DNA from: Gammaproteobacteria bacterium
GTDB lineage: Bacteria > Pseudomonadota > Gammaproteobacteria > SZUA-152
NCBI GenBank assembly: GCA_030617485.1
Contig: JAUWVK010000073.1
Coordinates: 1-7,513, forward strand
Direction: 5' to 3'
DNA: 7,513 nt
Positions within the stretch are counted from its first letter, which is position 1. Each line of letters opens with the position of its first letter. The position numbers were made by a program, and so were the translations under genes. The notes under the pieces are model-generated. The model was not told the DNA's origin and searched no databases. It saw only the letters and a list, made by a program, of their open reading frames with translations. Below are positions 4,610 through 7,513 of the stretch, piece by piece.

Positions 4610-7345
4610 TTGGCAAGCAATATTTTAAGCAAGGTTTTCGGCAGTCGTAATGACCGCTTAATCAAACGCATCATGAAAGAGGTGGGGGGAATCACCGCAC
4701 TGGAAGCCGGAATTCAGCCGCTTTCGGATGAAGAGCTGCGGGCCAAAACCGACGAATTTCGGGATCGTCTCAAAGAAGGCGCCAGCCTCGAAGCGCTCTT
4801 GCCGGAAGCCTTTGCCGTTGTTCGTGAGGCCGGTAAACGTGCCCTCAACATGCGCCATTTCGATGTGCAGCTTATCGGCGGCATGGTGCTCAATGATGGC
4901 AAAATCGCCGAGATGCGCACCGGTGAGGGTAAAACTCTGGTGGCGACCCTGGCGGTCTATCTTAATGCCCTGTCAGGCAAGGGTGTGCATCTGGTAACGG
5001 TGAACGATTACCTGGCACAGCGCGATGCTGACTGGATGGGCAAGCTCTACAATTTCCTGGGTTTAACCGTAGGAGTCATCCTTTCTGGCCAGGACAATGA
5101 TCAAAAACGCGAGGCCTATGCTGCCGACATCACCTACGGCACCAATAATGAGTTTGGTTTTGATTATCTGCGCGACAACATGGCTTTTAGCATCGAGGAC
5201 AAGGTACAGCGTGATCTGAACTACGCCATCGTCGACGAAGTTGACTCCATTCTTATTGACGAAGCTCGTACCCCGCTAATTATTTCCGGCGCAGCAGAAG
5301 ACAGTTCCGAGCTGTATATGAAGATCAATAAAATTGCACCGAGGCTGGTTCGTCAGGAGGCTGAAGAACTGGAACCAGGCCAGCCTGAAGGTGACTACTA
5401 TCTGGACGAAAAGAGTAAGCAGGTATATTTAACCGAGCTTGGTCATCAGCACGTAGAAGAGATGTTGGTCGAGATAGGTTTGTTGGGTGAAGATGAGAGT
5501 CTTTACGATGCCGCGAATATTAAACTGATGCACCATGCTAACGCTGCGCTGCGCGCCCATTCTCTGTATCAGAAAAATGTTGAATATATCGTCAAGGATA
5601 ATGAAGTGGTTATCGTCGACGAGTTTACCGGTCGGACCATGCCGGGTCGGCGTTGGTCTGACGGTTTGCATCAGGCGGTTGAGGCCAAAGAGGGTGTGCT
5701 GGTTCAGAATGAAAATCAGACCATGGCAGCCATTACCTTTCAGAATTACTTCCGCCTGTATGAAAAACTGGCGGGCATGACGGGTACAGCAGATACAGAA
5801 GCCTTTGAATTTCAACAGATTTATGGTCTTGAAGTGGTGGTAGTTCCTACTGCGAAAGATGTTGCTCGTATCGATAGTACAGACCTGGTTTTCCTGACAC
5901 CCAAAGAGAAATTTGAAGCCATTGCTGAAGACGTAAAGGACTGCCGTGAGCGTAAGCAACCAGTGCTGGTGGGTACGGCGTCCATTGAAACGTCAGAATA
6001 CCTTTCCGAGCTGCTGAAAGCGCAGAATGTTGAGCATAGTGTGTTGAATGCCAAGTTTCATCAGAAAGAGGCGCAGATCATTGCTCAAGCCGGTGCGCCG
6101 GGTTCAATCACTATCGCCACCAATATGGCGGGCCGTGGTACGGATATTGTATTGGGCGGCAACCTGGATGCGGAGCTGGCCGAGGCGGGTGATATCGATG
6201 AGACTAAACGACAAAAAATAACAGAAGACTGGCAAAAACGGCACGACCTAGTGATCGAAGCGGGTGGTTTGCATGTAGTAGGTACCGAACGTCATGAGTC
6301 ACGGCGTGTTGATAACCAGTTGCGTGGGCGTTCTGGTCGTCAGGGCGACCCAGGTTCCAGCCGTTTTTATCTTTCTCTACAGGACAATTTGATGCGTATT
6401 TTTGCCTCGGATCGTGTGGCGAATTTAATGCAAAAAATGGGTATGCAGGATGGTGAAGCGATTGAGCACCCCTGGGTCAACAAGGCTATTGAAAATGCGC
6501 AACGTAAAGTTGAAGGACATAACTTCGATATACGAAAAAATCTGCTGGAATACGATGATGTAGCCAATGACCAACGCAAGGTAGTTTATGGCCAACGAGC
6601 AGATTTAATGGCGACGGATGATATTTCGGAAACCATCGGCAATATTCGCCACGATGTGGTCAATGAAGTGATTGATGGTTACATACCACAGGAAAGTCTT
6701 GAAGAAATGTGGGATGTGCCGGGGTTGGAGAAGGCGTTAGAAGGCGAGTTTGCCATGAACATGCCTGTGCAGCAGTGGCTGGATGATGATGACAACCTGC
6801 ATGAAGAGTCTCTGCGTCAACGTATCCTCGATGATTTTGAGCAAGGGTATATCGAAAAAGAAGCCATGGCCGGTAAAGAAACCCTGCGTCACTTTGAGAA
6901 GGCCATCATGCTCAAAGTGCTGGACGAGCAGTGGAAAGACCATCTGGCCACCATGGATCATTTGCGTCAGGGCATTCACTTGCGGGGTTATGCCCAGAAG
7001 AATCCCAAGCAGGAATATAAGCGTGAGGCTTTTGAGTTATTCACCACGATGTTGGATCGGGTTAAACGGGAAGTGGTAGAAGTCATTTCCATGGTTCGAG
7101 TTCAGGCCGAAGAAGACGTAGAAGCAGTAGAAGCGCAACGTCGTTCCACCACAAAGATGTCTTATCCTCACTATGAGGCTCAGTCTGCGACAGCTGGTGG
7201 ACCTGGCGAAGTCGAAGCACCAGAGCAGCAGAATCAGGAACATCAACAGCCTTTTGTGCGAGATGGTAAAAAGGTTGGTCGAAATGAACCCTGTCCATGT
7301 GGCTCCGGCAAAAAATACAAGCAGTGCCATGGCAAACTGGCCTAA
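4610..7345 (+). CDS. secA: Preprotein translocase ATPase SecA
   Basis: SecA is the ATP-driven motor that pushes unfolded preproteins through the SecYEG channel. The 911 residues are close to E. coli SecA (901). MRTGEGKT (102-109) is Walker A with K108; [13 protein letters not shown] (208-220) is Walker B with D209; [15 protein letters not shown] (177-191), [12 protein letters not shown] (341-352), [13 protein letters not shown] (505-517) and [11 protein letters not shown] (570-580, arginine finger motif) follow in normal order. A helical scaffold and wing region is followed by an acidic, Gln-rich linker (about 832-882) and a zinc finger [17 protein letters not shown] (892-908), with ligands C895, C897, C906 and H907, which binds SecB and phospholipid. 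The start is TTG: an in-frame TAG at 4601-4603 rules out any earlier start, and the next ATG (codon 22) would remove the conserved KVFGSRNDR motif seen in E. coli. No secM-like gene precedes it. No frameshift or lost residue seen. Confidence 0.99.
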   Translation: MASNILSKVFGSRNDRLIKRIMKEVGGITALEAGIQPLSDEELRAKTDEFRDRLKEGASLEALLPEAFAVVREAGKRALNMRHFDVQLIGGMVLNDGKIAEMRTGEGKTLVATLAVYLNALSGKGVHLVTVNDYLAQRDADWMGKLYNFLGLTVGVILSGQDNDQKREAYAADITYGTNNEFGFDYLRDNMAFSIEDKVQRDLNYAIVDEVDSILIDEARTPLIISGAAEDSSELYMKINKIAPRLVRQEAEELEPGQPEGDYYLDEKSKQVYLTELGHQHVEEMLVEIGLLGEDESLYDAANIKLMHHANAALRAHSLYQKNVEYIVKDNEVVIVDEFTGRTMPGRRWSDGLHQAVEAKEGVLVQNENQTMAAITFQNYFRLYEKLAGMTGTADTEAFEFQQIYGLEVVVVPTAKDVARIDSTDLVFLTPKEKFEAIAEDVKDCRERKQPVLVGTASIETSEYLSELLKAQNVEHSVLNAKFHQKEAQIIAQAGAPGSITIATNMAGRGTDIVLGGNLDAELAEAGDIDETKRQKITEDWQKRHDLVIEAGGLHVVGTERHESRRVDNQLRGRSGRQGDPGSSRFYLSLQDNLMRIFASDRVANLMQKMGMQDGEAIEHPWVNKAIENAQRKVEGHNFDIRKNLLEYDDVANDQRKVVYGQRADLMATDDISETIGNIRHDVVNEVIDGYIPQESLEEMWDVPGLEKALEGEFAMNMPVQQWLDDDDNLHEESLRQRILDDFEQGYIEKEAMAGKETLRHFEKAIMLKVLDEQWKDHLATMDHLRQGIHLRGYAQKNPKQEYKREAFELFTTMLDRVKREVVEVISMVRVQAEEDVEAVEAQRRSTTKMSYPHYEAQSATAGGPGEVEAPEQQNQEHQQPFVRDGKKVGRNEPCPCGSGKKYKQCHGKLA

Positions 7346-7391
7346 ACTTTTTTTATAACCTCGCTTATTTATCAACATACCTTGCTTTCAA

Positions 7392-7419
7392 ACACCCTTC
7401 GCTATTGTGCGAAGGGTGT
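7392..7419. terminator. Strong 11-bp hairpin downstream of secA
   Basis: ACACCCTTCGC (7392-7402) pairs perfectly with GCGAAGGGTGT (7409-7419) around a six-base loop, 46 bases after the secA stop. The stem is stable, but neither strand carries a T-run directly after it, so it is not a classical intrinsic terminator. It may end or protect the secA message, possibly in both directions; the T-run at 7348-7354 lies on the wrong side for it to serve the plus strand. Confidence 0.55.
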
Positions 7420-7513
7420 GAACACCAGTACCATCGGGTTTTCCTGACTTTGCACTAAAGAAAGCACTGATGGCTTCTCTAAATAAAAGACCAAATAAAA
7501 CACTACCAGAATT
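7420..7513. other. Unassigned right end of the window
   Basis: Two readings compete. On the plus strand, ATG at 7470 opens a frame MASLNKRPNKTLPE that runs off the edge, but no good ribosome site precedes it. On the minus strand, a frame is open from the edge to a TGA at 7388-7390 (41 codons, containing LFGLLFREAISAFF), which could be the tail of a gene converging on secA; it would place the 7392-7419 hairpin inside its coding end. Neither is recognisable. In Pseudomonas argJ often follows secA, but nothing here looks like argJ. Confidence 0.3.

Noticed and set aside
5429..5959. 176-codon minus-strand frame inside secA
   Set aside because: It lies wholly within a perfectly conserved SecA coding region and is the antisense shadow of it; the same holds for the 161-codon frame opposite ftsZ at 576-1061.
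7326..7354. GCCA/TGGC stem followed by seven T at the end of secA, as an intrinsic terminator
   Set aside because: Only four pairs with an eight-base loop, and six bases separate the stem from the T-run; too weak to call.
1..7513. CRISPR array, tRNA, rRNA, insertion sequence or prophage
   Set aside because: No spaced repeats, cloverleaf, transposase-like frame or terminal inverted repeats were seen; composition is even throughout.

Overview
This window is a stretch of core chromosome from a gammaproteobacterium: the right-hand end of the division and cell wall (dcw) cluster, running into secA. The order is 3' end of ftsA, ftsZ, lpxC, a reverse-strand DUF721/dciA gene, an M23 peptidoglycan peptidase, then secA. 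It resembles the Pseudomonas-type arrangement, in which an M23 peptidase and a DUF721 gene lie between lpxC and secA, rather than the E. coli arrangement with secM there. LpxC is 303 residues long with zinc ligands at H78, H237 and D241, the numbering I recall for Pseudomonas LpxC. FtsZ ends in the gammaproteobacterial tail [15 protein letters not shown]. Base composition is moderate and even, and nothing looks recently transferred. I assign class Gammaproteobacteria (Pseudomonas/Cellvibrio/Oceanospirillum-like side) but no genus.

Layout: 1-46 is the last codons of ftsA, including its membrane-binding amphipathic helix. An AT-rich spacer with a strong ribosome binding site leads into ftsZ (133-1281). 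The 283-base ftsZ-lpxC gap holds a candidate extended -10 promoter, a leader hairpin, and a 14-codon open frame with a near-consensus Shine-Dalgarno that stops four bases before the lpxC ATG. lpxC (1565-2476) ends at an intrinsic terminator. A 282-base stretch with no gene follows, then dciA on the minus strand (2815-3282). A 14-bp tandem repeat lies just upstream of the M23 peptidase gene (3421-4347, start moved in from an upstream TTG). The 262-base gap before secA contains a 3' hairpin, a 14-bp direct repeat pair, a perfect TATAAT, and a leader that can fold as a compact three-way junction. secA (4610-7345) starts at TTG. Downstream is a strong 11-bp hairpin and an unassigned end.

Together the genes serve envelope growth and division: FtsA/FtsZ form the division ring, LpxC commits precursor to lipid A, the M23 enzyme probably trims peptidoglycan or regulates such trimming, and SecA drives export of envelope proteins. 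DciA is the exception, as a loader of the replicative helicase.

The genes themselves are ordinary and well conserved; I see no new multi-gene system. The parts worth a second look are the non-coding leaders: the likely translationally coupled leader peptide of lpxC, and the structured, TTG-initiated leader of secA in a locus without secM.
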